DNA of 43,826 nt from DASVTR01 sp033855775. Its GTDB lineage: Bacteria > Acidobacteriota > Blastocatellia > Pyrinomonadales > Pyrinomonadaceae. Under the pieces are notes generated by a model, which was not told where the DNA came from, did not search any database, and was given only the letters and a program-made list of their open reading frames with translations. The stretch is from the NCBI GenBank assembly GCA_033855775.1, contig JAWVFT010000038.1:1-43826 (forward strand), in the 5' to 3' direction. Below are positions 1-7,492 of the stretch, one piece after another (the stretch's first letter is position 1; every line of letters starts with the position of its first letter). A program made the position numbers and the translations under genes.

Positions 1-460
1 CGGAAGAGCCGTAGCCGGAGGCCATGCGGCGAGTGAAGCCAGCAGGGTCGCGCTTAAATTCGGGCCAGGTGAGTTGAGATTGATGTTTGACGGCGGAGAG
101 TTGCTGAGCGAGGCGGCGAGTGATGCCCGCATCTTCGATGATCGTCAGGTGAAATTCACCGCGTCCGCTTGCTGCTGCTGCTGCGCCCGCGCCTGCCGCT
201 GCTGCGGCGCCAAAGGCTCCCGCGTTCTGCGTGGCATCGTCGGCTTCGTCATCGCGGCTGGCCGTAAAACTCTCATGAGCAGCGGACAACTCGTGCAACG
301 AAAAGTCTTCATCCGTCGCAGGCATCGAGGGAACAGTCTCTTCGTTCAACGAAGCTGAAGCTTCGGGGCGTGCCGAAAATGCTGCGAGCGGGGTGCCGTC
401 AATCGGGCAAAATGTGAACTTGTCGGCGAATTCTTCCTGGCATACGGAGCACTGTTTCAT
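1..460 (-). CDS. Zinc-ribbon protein, unknown function (3' end outside window)
   Basis: Reading the minus strand from ATG at 460 gives an open frame of 153 codons that runs off the window edge. It starts MKQCSVCQEEF and continues with FCPIDGTPL, so two CxxC-type pairs form a short N-terminal zinc ribbon (about residues 4-24). An acidic stretch follows, then an Ala/Gly-rich linker at about residues 80-98, and then a new folded segment that includes LTWPEFKRDP and ends near RRMASGYGS. The start is supported by a GAGG box 6 nt upstream and by a good promoter at 594-621. It is divergent from the M16-like gene. I do not recognise the family; zinc-ribbon heads of this kind precede varied membrane or regulatory domains in Acidobacteria (general knowledge), so function stays open. 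The CTG/GCA-rich DNA at 170-210 encodes the Ala run. Confidence 0.75.
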   Translation of the reverse strand, partial: MKQCSVCQEEFADKFTFCPIDGTPLAAFSARPEASASLNEETVPSMPATDEDFSLHELSAAHESFTASRDDEADDATQNAGAFGAAAAAGAGAAAAASGRGEFHLTIIEDAGITRRLAQQLSAVKHQSQLTWPEFKRDPAGFTRRMASGYGSS

Positions 461-593
461 CTTTATCCTCTTGACCGCGGGGGTGGGAAAGCTGTCAAAC
501 GGCTTTCCTCAAAGGCGGCTTCAAACTCATCTCTCACACGCGTCTGGCCGAAACAGCGTTGCTCATCGGAGGTCACTGTTTCGCCCGCGCCAC

Positions 594-621
594 ATTATAC
601 TACGCTTCGGCTGAGTGTGAA
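594..621 (-). promoter_or_regulatory. Sigma-70-like promoter for the zinc-ribbon gene
   Basis: On the minus strand there is TTCACA (616-621; 5 of 6 to TTGACA), a 16-nt spacer and a perfect TATAAT (594-599). The predicted start site is near 587, leaving about 125 nt of leader before the ATG at 460. Confidence 0.55.
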
Positions 622-747
622 GCGGGCGTAGGTTTACTTTAATTCCCGCATTTCACAGCCCTTTGATGCGCCGAAAGGCCAAACGGTTGACGCCCCGACA
701 GCCGGACACTTAAACTGTTTTCCGCTGCTCCCCAACCGAACTTTCCC

Positions 748-778
748 TTGACTCTGGCCGGTTGCGCTGCATCATAAC
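748..778 (+). promoter_or_regulatory. Possible promoter for the M16-like gene
   Basis: TTGACT at 748-753 is followed by CATAAC at 773-778 with a long 19-nt spacer, about 50 nt upstream of the ATG at 829. The -35 is good and the -10 weak. The rest of the 461-828 gap shows no gene; it is the divergent control region of the two flanking genes. Confidence 0.3.
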
Positions 779-828
779 TCAGGGAGAGTTTCCGAAGCTT
801 TTTCTTCCCTTTTCGTAATTACCAGTTT

Positions 829-2235
829 ATGAACGAACGAACCATTTTTCAACAAATTATCCGCGCCGGTTTGACCGCCATGCTGCTCTGCGTTTTGCTG
901 CTCAAGATGAGCGCGAACGGCTTCGGGCAAACGACGCCGCAGCCGCGCCGCGAGCAGTTATTGAACGGGCTGGCCATACAGATGTGGTATCGCCCCTCAG
1001 ACCCCTACGTCATGCTCAAGCTGCGCGTCCACAGCGGGGCCATTTTCGATTTAACGGGCAAGGCCGGGACGATGGCGATGCTGAGCGATGCGCTGTTTCC
1101 AGACCCCGCGACGCGCGAGTATTTCACGGACGAACTCGGCGGTCGCCTCGAAGTCAACAGCGATTACGAGACGCTCAACATCGCTCTGACGGGCCGCGTC
1201 GAGTCCTTTGAGCGCATCGTCGAACTCCTGCGCACGGCCCTTGTGAACACGCCTTTGACGGTTGAGACGGTGAACAGCCTGCGTGACGCACGCATCAAGC
1301 TGAGCCGCGAGATGGGCATCTCTCCGGCGTTGCTGGCAGACCGCGCCATCGCCGCGCGGCTGTTCGGCGATTACCCTTACGGGCGCGCAAGCTCCGGCAC
1401 GCCCGACACGCTCGCTCGCATAGACCGCCCGGACTTGATGCTCGCCCGCGAGCGTTTTCTGAACCCGAACAACTCGACGCTCATCATCGTCGGCGGCGTG
1501 GATGAAAAGCGCGTCCTGCGAACGTTGCGCCAACTGCTCGGCAACTGGCGGCGCAGCGATTCAGTTGTTCCGGCCACCTTTCGCCAGCCCGACGCGCCCG
1601 ACACCCGCCCGCTGATTATTGATTTGCCGGGAGCGCCTGCGGTGGAAGTGCGACTGGCTGTGCGCGGTCTTGCGCGCTCGGATAATGATGCGGCGGCGGC
1701 TCAACTGCTCTCGCTGCTGGCGCGCGACCGCTGGCAGGCGGCCTTGCCCGAACTCGTCAAAAGCCCATTCTTCGTCCGTCAGGAAGCGCATCTGCTGCCG
1801 GGCGCGTTTGTCCTCGGCGCGTCGGTCAGCACGTCGCAGGCGGTCAACGCCGTCACATCTGCGCGGGCCGTCCTGAAGTCGCTCGCAACGTCGTCTCCCG
1901 CGCCAGCCGAACTAGAGAAGGCGCGCAACGAAGCTCTCGCAGTCTTCAACAAGCAACTCGACGACCCCGCGACTCTAGCCAACTTGTGGCTCGACATAGA
2001 GACGTTCAAGCTGCCTTCGATTGATGAACAGCAACGCGCTTTCGCGCGCGTCACGCCCGCGGATATTCAGCGCGTCGCAGCTAAGCTTTTTCCTGACGCT
2101 TCGATTGCCACGGTCGCCGTCGGCGGCGCAACGCAACTGAGCACAGACTTGCAGCGCATGGGCAAAGTCGAAATCTTCGGCGCTGCGCCCGCGCCCGAAA
2201 CGAAGAAACAGGCTCAGCCATCCAGGACACCGTAG
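829..2235 (+). CDS. Exported M16-family (insulinase-fold) protein lacking the zinc site
   Basis: This 468-residue protein has an N-terminal hydrophobic signal-like segment (about 13-27) ending near GFGQ. Two M16-type alpha/beta repeats follow. The family hallmarks are the segment FTDELGGRLEVNSDYETL after the active-site helix, and FLNPNNSTLIIVGGVDEK closing the first domain. The helix that carries HxxEH in active M16 peptidases reads AMLSD here (83-87), so both His and the Glu are replaced and zinc catalysis is not expected. Known M16 systems often pair an active with an inactive subunit (for example the mitochondrial processing peptidase), so this is probably a non-catalytic partner; no active partner lies in the window. 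The gene precedes menG by 60 bp and may share its transcript. Confidence 0.8.
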   Translation: MNERTIFQQIIRAGLTAMLLCVLLLKMSANGFGQTTPQPRREQLLNGLAIQMWYRPSDPYVMLKLRVHSGAIFDLTGKAGTMAMLSDALFPDPATREYFTDELGGRLEVNSDYETLNIALTGRVESFERIVELLRTALVNTPLTVETVNSLRDARIKLSREMGISPALLADRAIAARLFGDYPYGRASSGTPDTLARIDRPDLMLARERFLNPNNSTLIIVGGVDEKRVLRTLRQLLGNWRRSDSVVPATFRQPDAPDTRPLIIDLPGAPAVEVRLAVRGLARSDNDAAAAQLLSLLARDRWQAALPELVKSPFFVRQEAHLLPGAFVLGASVSTSQAVNAVTSARAVLKSLATSSPAPAELEKARNEALAVFNKQLDDPATLANLWLDIETFKLPSIDEQQRAFARVTPADIQRVAAKLFPDASIATVAVGGATQLSTDLQRMGKVEIFGAAPAPETKKQAQPSRTP

Positions 2236-2295
2236 AATTTTACAAACGTATCGCAACCCTCCTGCAACCATCAGCCGGACGGAATTAGCTTAACT

Positions 2296-3039
2296 GTGCC
2301 TGACAAGAAAAACGTAACAGAGAGCGAGCACTCCCGCCGCGTCCGCGAGATGTTTGCGGGGATTGCCAGCCGCTACGATTTTTTGAATCATTTCTTGTCG
2401 GCCAATACGGACACGCGCTGGCGGCGGCTCGTGGCGCGCAGGCTACGGCCCGCGCTGCAAGCAACGGAGGCTCGCGCTCTGGATGTGGCCTGCGGGACGG
2501 GCGACCTTTCGCTGGCGATTGCCGAAGGGACTGGCGCGCACGTCATCGGCACAGATTTCTGTCGCCCGATGCTTGAGATTGCGGCCCGCAAAGCTTCGGC
2601 CAATGCGCGCTCGATTCCGTTTGTCGAAGGCGACGCGCTGAGGCTGCCTTTCGCCGATGATTCGTTCGACGCGGTGAGCATCGCCTTCGGGCTGCGCAAT
2701 CTGTCGAGCGTCGAGCGCGGGTTAGAGGAATTATGGCGTGTGCTGAAACCGGGCGGGCGCGCGGCCATCCTTGAATTTTCGAGGCCCGTCGTTCCCGGCT
2801 TTCGTTCTTTGTTTCAGTTTTACTTTACGCGCGTGCTGCCGCGAATCGGTGGCCTCGTCAGCGGCTCGCGCGGGGCTTACGAATATTTGCCCGATTCCGT
2901 CTCGCGTTTCCCTGACCAGAAACGATTGATGGCGATGATGACGGAAGTCGGGTTCATCGAAGTCGAGCACAAGAATTTGACAGGCGGGATAGCGGCGCTT
3001 CACTTGGGAACGCGCCCGCGCCAGTCCAAAGCAGATTGA
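2296..3039 (+). CDS. menG: Demethylmenaquinone methyltransferase (MenG/UbiE)
   Basis: Class I SAM-dependent C-methyltransferase of 247 residues, the normal length for UbiE/MenG. It carries out the last step of menaquinone synthesis, methylating demethylmenaquinone; a dual role in ubiquinone synthesis is possible in the family but not expected in this lineage. Family signatures are RYDFLNHFLSANTDTRWRR near the N-terminus, SAM motif I DVACGTGDL (about residues 56-64), the AFGLRNL segment, LKPGGRAAILEFSRP, and the C-terminal YLPDSVSRFPDQ motif. The frame begins at a GTG (2296); the first ATG would remove part of the conserved N-terminal motif region, so GTG is preferred, although the Shine-Dalgarno is weak. 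It follows the M16-like gene co-directionally. Confidence 0.92.
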   Translation: MPDKKNVTESEHSRRVREMFAGIASRYDFLNHFLSANTDTRWRRLVARRLRPALQATEARALDVACGTGDLSLAIAEGTGAHVIGTDFCRPMLEIAARKASANARSIPFVEGDALRLPFADDSFDAVSIAFGLRNLSSVERGLEELWRVLKPGGRAAILEFSRPVVPGFRSLFQFYFTRVLPRIGGLVSGSRGAYEYLPDSVSRFPDQKRLMAMMTEVGFIEVEHKNLTGGIAALHLGTRPRQSKAD

Positions 3040-3321
3040 GCTTGGTTGCCACCAAAGTAGCGAGTTCGCTCGCCGCTTGAGCAACCAAAAATCGTAGTCC
3101 GGCGAGTTCACGTTTTCTAGAGCGCACGGTTGTCGGGGCTGTTGCGTTCAACGTGAAGACGAGAATTTCGCCGGGCTACGTTTTTCTTTCTTCCACTTTT
3201 CCATTCCGCAAGCGAAGCCCTTCGGCCACACGGTTGCCACACCGCGCTCTTTATCTGTTATTATCCGCTCTGGTCTGAAACATCTCTCTTTTATTTTGTG
3301 TGAGTCTCTGCCCTGCTTGCG

Positions 3322-4323
3322 ATGAAACACAAGCTACTCGGCATGCTGCGCCGTCTCGCTATTCTGCTGCTGGTCGTCTGGACGGTCGTGTCGTTGGTGA
3401 CGCTCTTGATTGAGATTGTCGGCGACCCTGCGGTCGCGGTTCTCGGCGAAGACGCCCGCCCGCAAGACCTCGCCAACTTTCGTCATCGTCATGGGCTGGA
3501 CAAGCCGCCCTTCTTTTTCTCCTTCCCGCGCGACGATAGCGGCAGCCGCCACTTTCAATGGCACGGCGCGGACAATCGTTACGCGGATTATTGGAAGGGA
3601 CTTTTGCGCGGCGACATGGGCAACACGTTCAAAGCCAATCCGGCTGAAGAGCGACCAGTCAAAGAGTTAATCCTCGAACGTTATCCGGCGACGATTCAAC
3701 TGGCGCTGGCGGCGATGTTCATCGCCATCCTGATTGCGATTCCGCTCGGCGTCGTCGCCGGAAAAAATCGCGGCACGTTGATTGACAACATCTCTTCGGT
3801 CGTCGCGCTCATCGGCATCAGCTTGCCCGGCTTTGTGATTGGCCCGCTGCTCGTTTACGTCTTTGCCGTCAAGCTCGGCTGGCTCAATCCTTCCGGCAGC
3901 CAGAGTTGGAAAGACATCATCCTGCCCGCCGTCACGCTCGGCGCGGCCCTGGCGGCGATACTGACGCGCATGGTGCGCTCGTCGGTGATAGAAGAATTGG
4001 GCGAAGACTACGTGCGGACGGCGCGGGCCAAAGGCTTGAGCGAAACGAAAGTCGTTTACAAGCACGTGCTGAAGAACGGGCTGATTCCCGTCGTCACTAT
4101 TCTCGGCCTCCAACTCGGCGTGCTGCTCGCGGGCGCGATTATCACCGAGCGAATCTTCGACTGGAAAGGCATCGGAACCTTGCTCGTCACGGACGGCATC
4201 GCCAAGCTCGATTATCGTCTCGTGCAGGGCTGCGTCCTCGTCATCAGCATCACATATATTTTCGTCAACACGCTGACCGACGCCGTTTATCGCTGGCTCG
4301 ACCCGCGCATCAGAGTCTCTTGA
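3322..4323 (+). CDS. ABC transporter permease, DppB/OppB family
   Basis: Inner-membrane permease of 333 residues from the peptide/nickel (BPD transporter) class. An N-terminal membrane helix (about 11-30) is followed by a periplasmic segment with the family motif HRHGLDKPP and the GDMGNTF segment. Five further membrane helices carry the cytoplasmic EAA loop EDYVRTARAKGLSETKVV, which couples to an ATPase. The C-terminus YRWLDPRIRVS is typical. No clear Shine-Dalgarno precedes the ATG at 3322. A DppC-like partner follows at 4483. No substrate-binding protein and no DppD/DppF-type ATPase are in the window, so the substrate (peptide, nickel or other) cannot be assigned. Confidence 0.9.
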   Translation: MKHKLLGMLRRLAILLLVVWTVVSLVTLLIEIVGDPAVAVLGEDARPQDLANFRHRHGLDKPPFFFSFPRDDSGSRHFQWHGADNRYADYWKGLLRGDMGNTFKANPAEERPVKELILERYPATIQLALAAMFIAILIAIPLGVVAGKNRGTLIDNISSVVALIGISLPGFVIGPLLVYVFAVKLGWLNPSGSQSWKDIILPAVTLGAALAAILTRMVRSSVIEELGEDYVRTARAKGLSETKVVYKHVLKNGLIPVVTILGLQLGVLLAGAIITERIFDWKGIGTLLVTDGIAKLDYRLVQGCVLVISITYIFVNTLTDAVYRWLDPRIRVS

Positions 4324-4373
4324 AACGCCTTGAAGCGACGGACGGCGACGAGCGATGAAGCGCAAGCTCTTCG

Positions 4374-4433
4374 TAGCTCAGCCTTCATCGCTATAGCTTG
4401 GCCTTCATCTTGATAGCTCGGCTTTCATCGCTC
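4374..4433. repeat. Three tandem copies of a 20-bp repeat
   Basis: Units at 4374-4393, 4394-4413 and 4414-4433 share the frame TAGCTnGGCnTTCATC with a few substitutions. They lie in the 160-bp gap between the two permease genes. The 9-mer ATGAATCGT at 4463 and 4483 is also repeated at a 20-bp distance. No promoter or terminator function is evident. Confidence 0.75.
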
Positions 4434-4482
4434 GCGGCGTTTATCCTGAGCAGAGAGAGTTAATGAATCGTTTCGCGCAGTT

Positions 4483-5301
4483 ATGAATCGTCTCGCCAAA
4501 GTTGGATTTGTGATTGTCGCGGTGTTGATACTGACGGCGATTTTCGCGCCGCTGATTGCGCGCCAAAGGTCTGTCATCGACACCAATCCGGCTTATCGCA
4601 ACAAGCCGCCGTCGGCGGCTCACTGGTTCGGGACGGACGGGACGGGACGCGACGTGTTTGCGCGCGTCGTTCATGGCTCGCGCATCTCCTTGCAGGTCGG
4701 GCTGATTGTCGTCGCCGTCTCCGGCATCATCGGAGTCTTCCTCGGCGCGCTCGCGGGCTTCTACGGCGGCTGGATTGACCGCATCGTCTCAGGCTATTTC
4801 TTCAACGTCTTTTTGGCCTTCCCTGGCTTGCTGCTCGCCATCGCCCTCGTCGCGTTTCTCGGCAACGGTCTGGACAAGATGATTTTCGCGCTCTGCATCA
4901 TCGGATGGGTGGGCTACGCGCGACTGATTCGCGGGCAGGTGTTGAAGGTGCGCGAGTATGATTTCGTGCAGGCGGCTCGCGCGCTCGGCGCGGGCGACAT
5001 GCGTATCCTGCTGGTTCACATTCTGCCCAACGCGATTCAGCCGCTCATCGTGCAGGCGAGCCTCGGCATGGCCGGAGCGGTGTTGTCCGAAGCCTCGCTC
5101 TCGTTTCTCGGCCTCGGCGTGCCGCCGCCCGCGCCCTCTTGGGGCGTGATGATTGAGGAAGCGCGCGACTATGCCACGCTCAGCCAGGCCCCGCACGCGC
5201 TCATCTTCCCCGGCATCGCTATCGCGCTCACCGTTTTGGCCTTCAACTTTATCGGCGACGGGCTGCGCGAGTATCTGGACCCGCGCCAGCGGAAACGATG
5301 A
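4483..5301 (+). CDS. ABC transporter permease, DppC/OppC family
   Basis: Second inner-membrane permease of the peptide/nickel ABC class, 272 residues. An N-terminal membrane helix (about 7-25) is followed by the family motif HWFGTDGTGRDVFARVVHG. Further membrane helices and the EAA loop YDFVQAARALGAGDMRILL lead to the typical LSFLGLGVPPPAPSWG and the C-terminal GDGLREYLDPR. With the upstream DppB-like protein it would form the membrane channel. The ATG at 4483 is used because an earlier ATG at 4463 is out of frame and opens only a 7-codon ORF whose TGA overlaps this ATG. That arrangement could give coupling or be a by-product of a 20-bp duplication. No peptide-type ATPase follows; the next genes belong to a different ABC class. 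Confidence 0.9.
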   Translation: MNRLAKVGFVIVAVLILTAIFAPLIARQRSVIDTNPAYRNKPPSAAHWFGTDGTGRDVFARVVHGSRISLQVGLIVVAVSGIIGVFLGALAGFYGGWIDRIVSGYFFNVFLAFPGLLLAIALVAFLGNGLDKMIFALCIIGWVGYARLIRGQVLKVREYDFVQAARALGAGDMRILLVHILPNAIQPLIVQASLGMAGAVLSEASLSFLGLGVPPPAPSWGVMIEEARDYATLSQAPHALIFPGIAIALTVLAFNFIGDGLREYLDPRQRKR

Positions 5302-5313
5302 AGCAACGACACT

Positions 5314-5455
5314 GTGACATGGCGACGCGGAGACGCGGAGAAAGAGCAAAGTGGTAACGTGGAGAGACGTGAGGTAGCGACTGTGCCGTTTGATGATGAC
5401 CAAGCTGTCGCCGCGTCGCAGCGTCGCAGCGTCGCCGTGTCTCGCCCTGTCGCCG
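5314..5455. repeat. GACGCGG/CGTCGC-rich repetitive tract with inverted halves
   Basis: The left half (5314-5340) repeats GGCGACGCGG and GAGACGCGG. The right half (5404-5455) repeats its complement as CGCCGCGTCGCAGCGTC units. Together they could fold into a long imperfect hairpin. The tract fills the gap after the DppC-like gene and extends into the 5' end of the next frame, which looks unlike normal coding sequence up to about 5455. Confidence 0.55.
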
Positions 5456-6489
5456 TTTCCATCAATCATCTCTCGAAGACTTATCCGGTTTCGTTCGCGC
5501 GGCTCAAGCGTTTTCTGCGCCGTCGCGTCAAGCCTCCGGTCGAAGCCTTGCGCGATGTCTCCTTCGATGTTCATGCGGGGGAAATCTTCGGGCTCATCGG
5601 GCGCAACGGCGCGGGCAAGACGACGCTCACCAAAATCGTCGCTACACTCGTTCAGCCAACAAGCGGGACGGTCACGGTCAACGGCTTTGACAGCGTGCGC
5701 GAGGAAGAGAGAGTGCGCGCTCAAATCGGCCTCGCCACGGCGGAAGAGCGAAGCTTCTACTGGCGTCTGACGGCGCAACAGAATCTAATCTTCTTCGCGC
5801 GGCTCTACGGCTTGAACGACCAGCAGGCGCGACGCCGCATAGGCGAATTGATTGCGCGCTTCGAGCTTGAGGAAGTCGCCCGCCGTCGCTTCGGAGAGCT
5901 TTCGACCGGCAACAAGCAACGCATGGCCTTCGCCCGAGCCATGCTCGCGCAACCGCCTGTGCTGTTGTTGGACGAGCCGACGCGCTCGCTCGACCCGCTG
6001 GCCGCCGCGCGCATGCGCTCGCTCATCAACGAGCTATCGCAAGCCGACCCGCCCGTCTCAATCCTGCTCACTTCGCACAATCTGGCCGAGGTCGAAGAAC
6101 TCTGCGAGCGCGTGGCGATTATTAGTCGCGGGCAGATTCGCGCGCTCGGCCCGCCGCAAAGCCTGCGCTCCGACCATAAGCCGACCGAGCGCGTGCGCAT
6201 CATCGTCGGCGGCCTCGCGCGCGCGCGGGCCGAAGTTGCCCTGCAACCCTTGCTCAAAGACATCGAGTTGACGGAGACGCCCGACAGGCTCGTCGTCGCC
6301 TTCACGCGCGAGATTGAAGACCGGAGCCTGGACCTTGCGCTGCGACAGATTCTTGAAAACGGAGGCGCGACGCTGGCGATTGAGACGGAGAGCGCGACGC
6401 TGCTCGACGTGTTGGAGAGCTACGAGCGCGAAGAGCAGTTGGACGGCGAGAGCTTGGAGCAGCGACAGCCAGCGGGAGGTCAAACATGA
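5383..6489 (+). CDS. ABC-2 type transporter ATP-binding protein
   Basis: ATPase of an ABC-2 type exporter, about 368 residues from GTG 5383. It has Walker A GRNGAGKTT, the RSFYWRLTAQQNL segment after the Q-loop area, the signature LSTGNKQR, Walker B VLLLDEPT, a D-loop SLDPLAA and the switch His in LLTSHN. A C-terminal extension of roughly 100 residues follows, as in drug/polysaccharide-type ABC-2 ATPases. The frame is open from GTG 5314, but that first part is the repetitive tract; GTG 5383 has GAGG 8 nt upstream and is preferred, with GTG 5437 a further option. Its stop overlaps the start of the permease gene by ATGA, so the two are translationally coupled and form one exporter. The substrate is unknown. 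Confidence 0.88.
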   Translation: MPFDDDQAVAASQRRSVAVSRPVAVSINHLSKTYPVSFARLKRFLRRRVKPPVEALRDVSFDVHAGEIFGLIGRNGAGKTTLTKIVATLVQPTSGTVTVNGFDSVREEERVRAQIGLATAEERSFYWRLTAQQNLIFFARLYGLNDQQARRRIGELIARFELEEVARRRFGELSTGNKQRMAFARAMLAQPPVLLLDEPTRSLDPLAAARMRSLINELSQADPPVSILLTSHNLAEVEELCERVAIISRGQIRALGPPQSLRSDHKPTERVRIIVGGLARARAEVALQPLLKDIELTETPDRLVVAFTREIEDRSLDLALRQILENGGATLAIETESATLLDVLESYEREEQLDGESLEQRQPAGGQT

Positions 6490-7322
6490 TGAAGGGGTTC
6501 GTGTTGCTGCTGCGCCGCGTGCGCGCTTTCATCGTGCGGGACTTCCAACTCGCCATCAGCTATCGGATGGAATTTTTCATGCGTATGCTGACCGTGCTCT
6601 TCATCGTCACGACGCTCTTCTTCATCTCGAAAACGTTCATCACCAATTCAGATTGCGCGTGCGCCGAATCGCCTTTCTCGCAGTGGCAGAATCCGCTGGC
6701 GGCATGGATTACGGGCCTCGCCGTGCTCAACTATTTCATGACCGGATTTTCCAGCCTCGCCAGCGCCATTCGCTCCGAACAGATGCAGGGAACGCTCGAA
6801 AGCGTGCTGCTCTCGCCGCTCAACCTGCCGACCGTCATCGTCGCCAGTTCGGCCTGGGACTTCGTGCAGGCCACGTTCTTCTCGTTCCTTTATCTCTTCT
6901 TCGGCTGGCTCTTCTTCGACGTTCACTATCGCGGAAACTTCCTGTTGGCCCTGCTCTTTCTGCTGTTGACGACGCTGGTGCTGGCCTGCGTCGGGATTCT
7001 CTCGGCGAGCTTTGCGATGGTCTTCAAGCGCGGCGACCCGTTCGGGGTGCTGCTCGGCACAGGCTCGGCCCTCTTCTCCGGCGTCTTCTTTCCGACGCAA
7101 CTGTTGGGGCGCGGCTTCGGCAGAGTCTCGCGCGCTCTGCCTCCGACTTACGGGCTCGACGGCATCCGCCGCGTCCTTATTGAAGGACAGGGACTCGCTC
7201 AAGTGCGCGAGCCGCTGACCGTGCTTTTCATTTTCCTGCTCGTGTTGCTTCCCTTCTCGCTCTGGGTCTTTGGCCGCGCCGTCCGCCGCGCCAAACGCGA
7301 AGGCAGCTTGATTCAATACTGA
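6486..7322 (+). CDS. ABC-2 type transporter permease
   Basis: Inner-membrane permease of 278 residues with about six predicted membrane helices. After the first helix comes a Cys-containing external loop (DCACAES). The middle segment SAIRSEQMQGTLESVLLSPL is the usual cytoplasmic coupling region of ABC-2 permeases, and FFPTQLLGRGFGRVSRALPPTYGLDGIRR is the characteristic segment before the last helix. The start ATG overlaps the ATPase stop (ATGA at 6486-6489) and has GGGAGG about 6 nt upstream, so the two subunits are made together. It would form a homodimeric exporter channel with the preceding ATPase. The cargo (lipid, polysaccharide or drug) cannot be inferred from the neighbours. Confidence 0.88.
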   Translation: MMKGFVLLLRRVRAFIVRDFQLAISYRMEFFMRMLTVLFIVTTLFFISKTFITNSDCACAESPFSQWQNPLAAWITGLAVLNYFMTGFSSLASAIRSEQMQGTLESVLLSPLNLPTVIVASSAWDFVQATFFSFLYLFFGWLFFDVHYRGNFLLALLFLLLTTLVLACVGILSASFAMVFKRGDPFGVLLGTGSALFSGVFFPTQLLGRGFGRVSRALPPTYGLDGIRRVLIEGQGLAQVREPLTVLFIFLLVLLPFSLWVFGRAVRRAKREGSLIQY

Positions 7323-7356
7323 AACAAGCGCGGAAGTCTTCAGTCGAAAACGTGGC

Positions 7357-7404
7357 CTTTCAACTTTTTCTTCGACCGCTTGCTTTCAACTTTTTCTATG
7401 ACCG
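7357..7404. repeat. Two copies of a 22-bp direct repeat
   Basis: CTTTCAACTTTTTC-starting units at 7357-7378 and 7383-7404 differ at only two or three bases and end in GACCG. They lie between the ABC-2 permease and the deacetylase gene. No function is evident. Confidence 0.65.
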
Positions 7405-7492
7405 GCGACTTCAAGACTTGAACTATTCGTAACAGTGGCGTGCTTCTTTGGCGACGGGCGGCGAGCTAGTATCTCTCGCTTTCAACTTAACA

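Noticed and set aside
4789..5778. A 329-codon minus-strand ORF
   Set aside because: It is antisense to the DppC-like and ABC ATPase genes and crosses a repetitive tract; both genes on the other strand have strong motifs.
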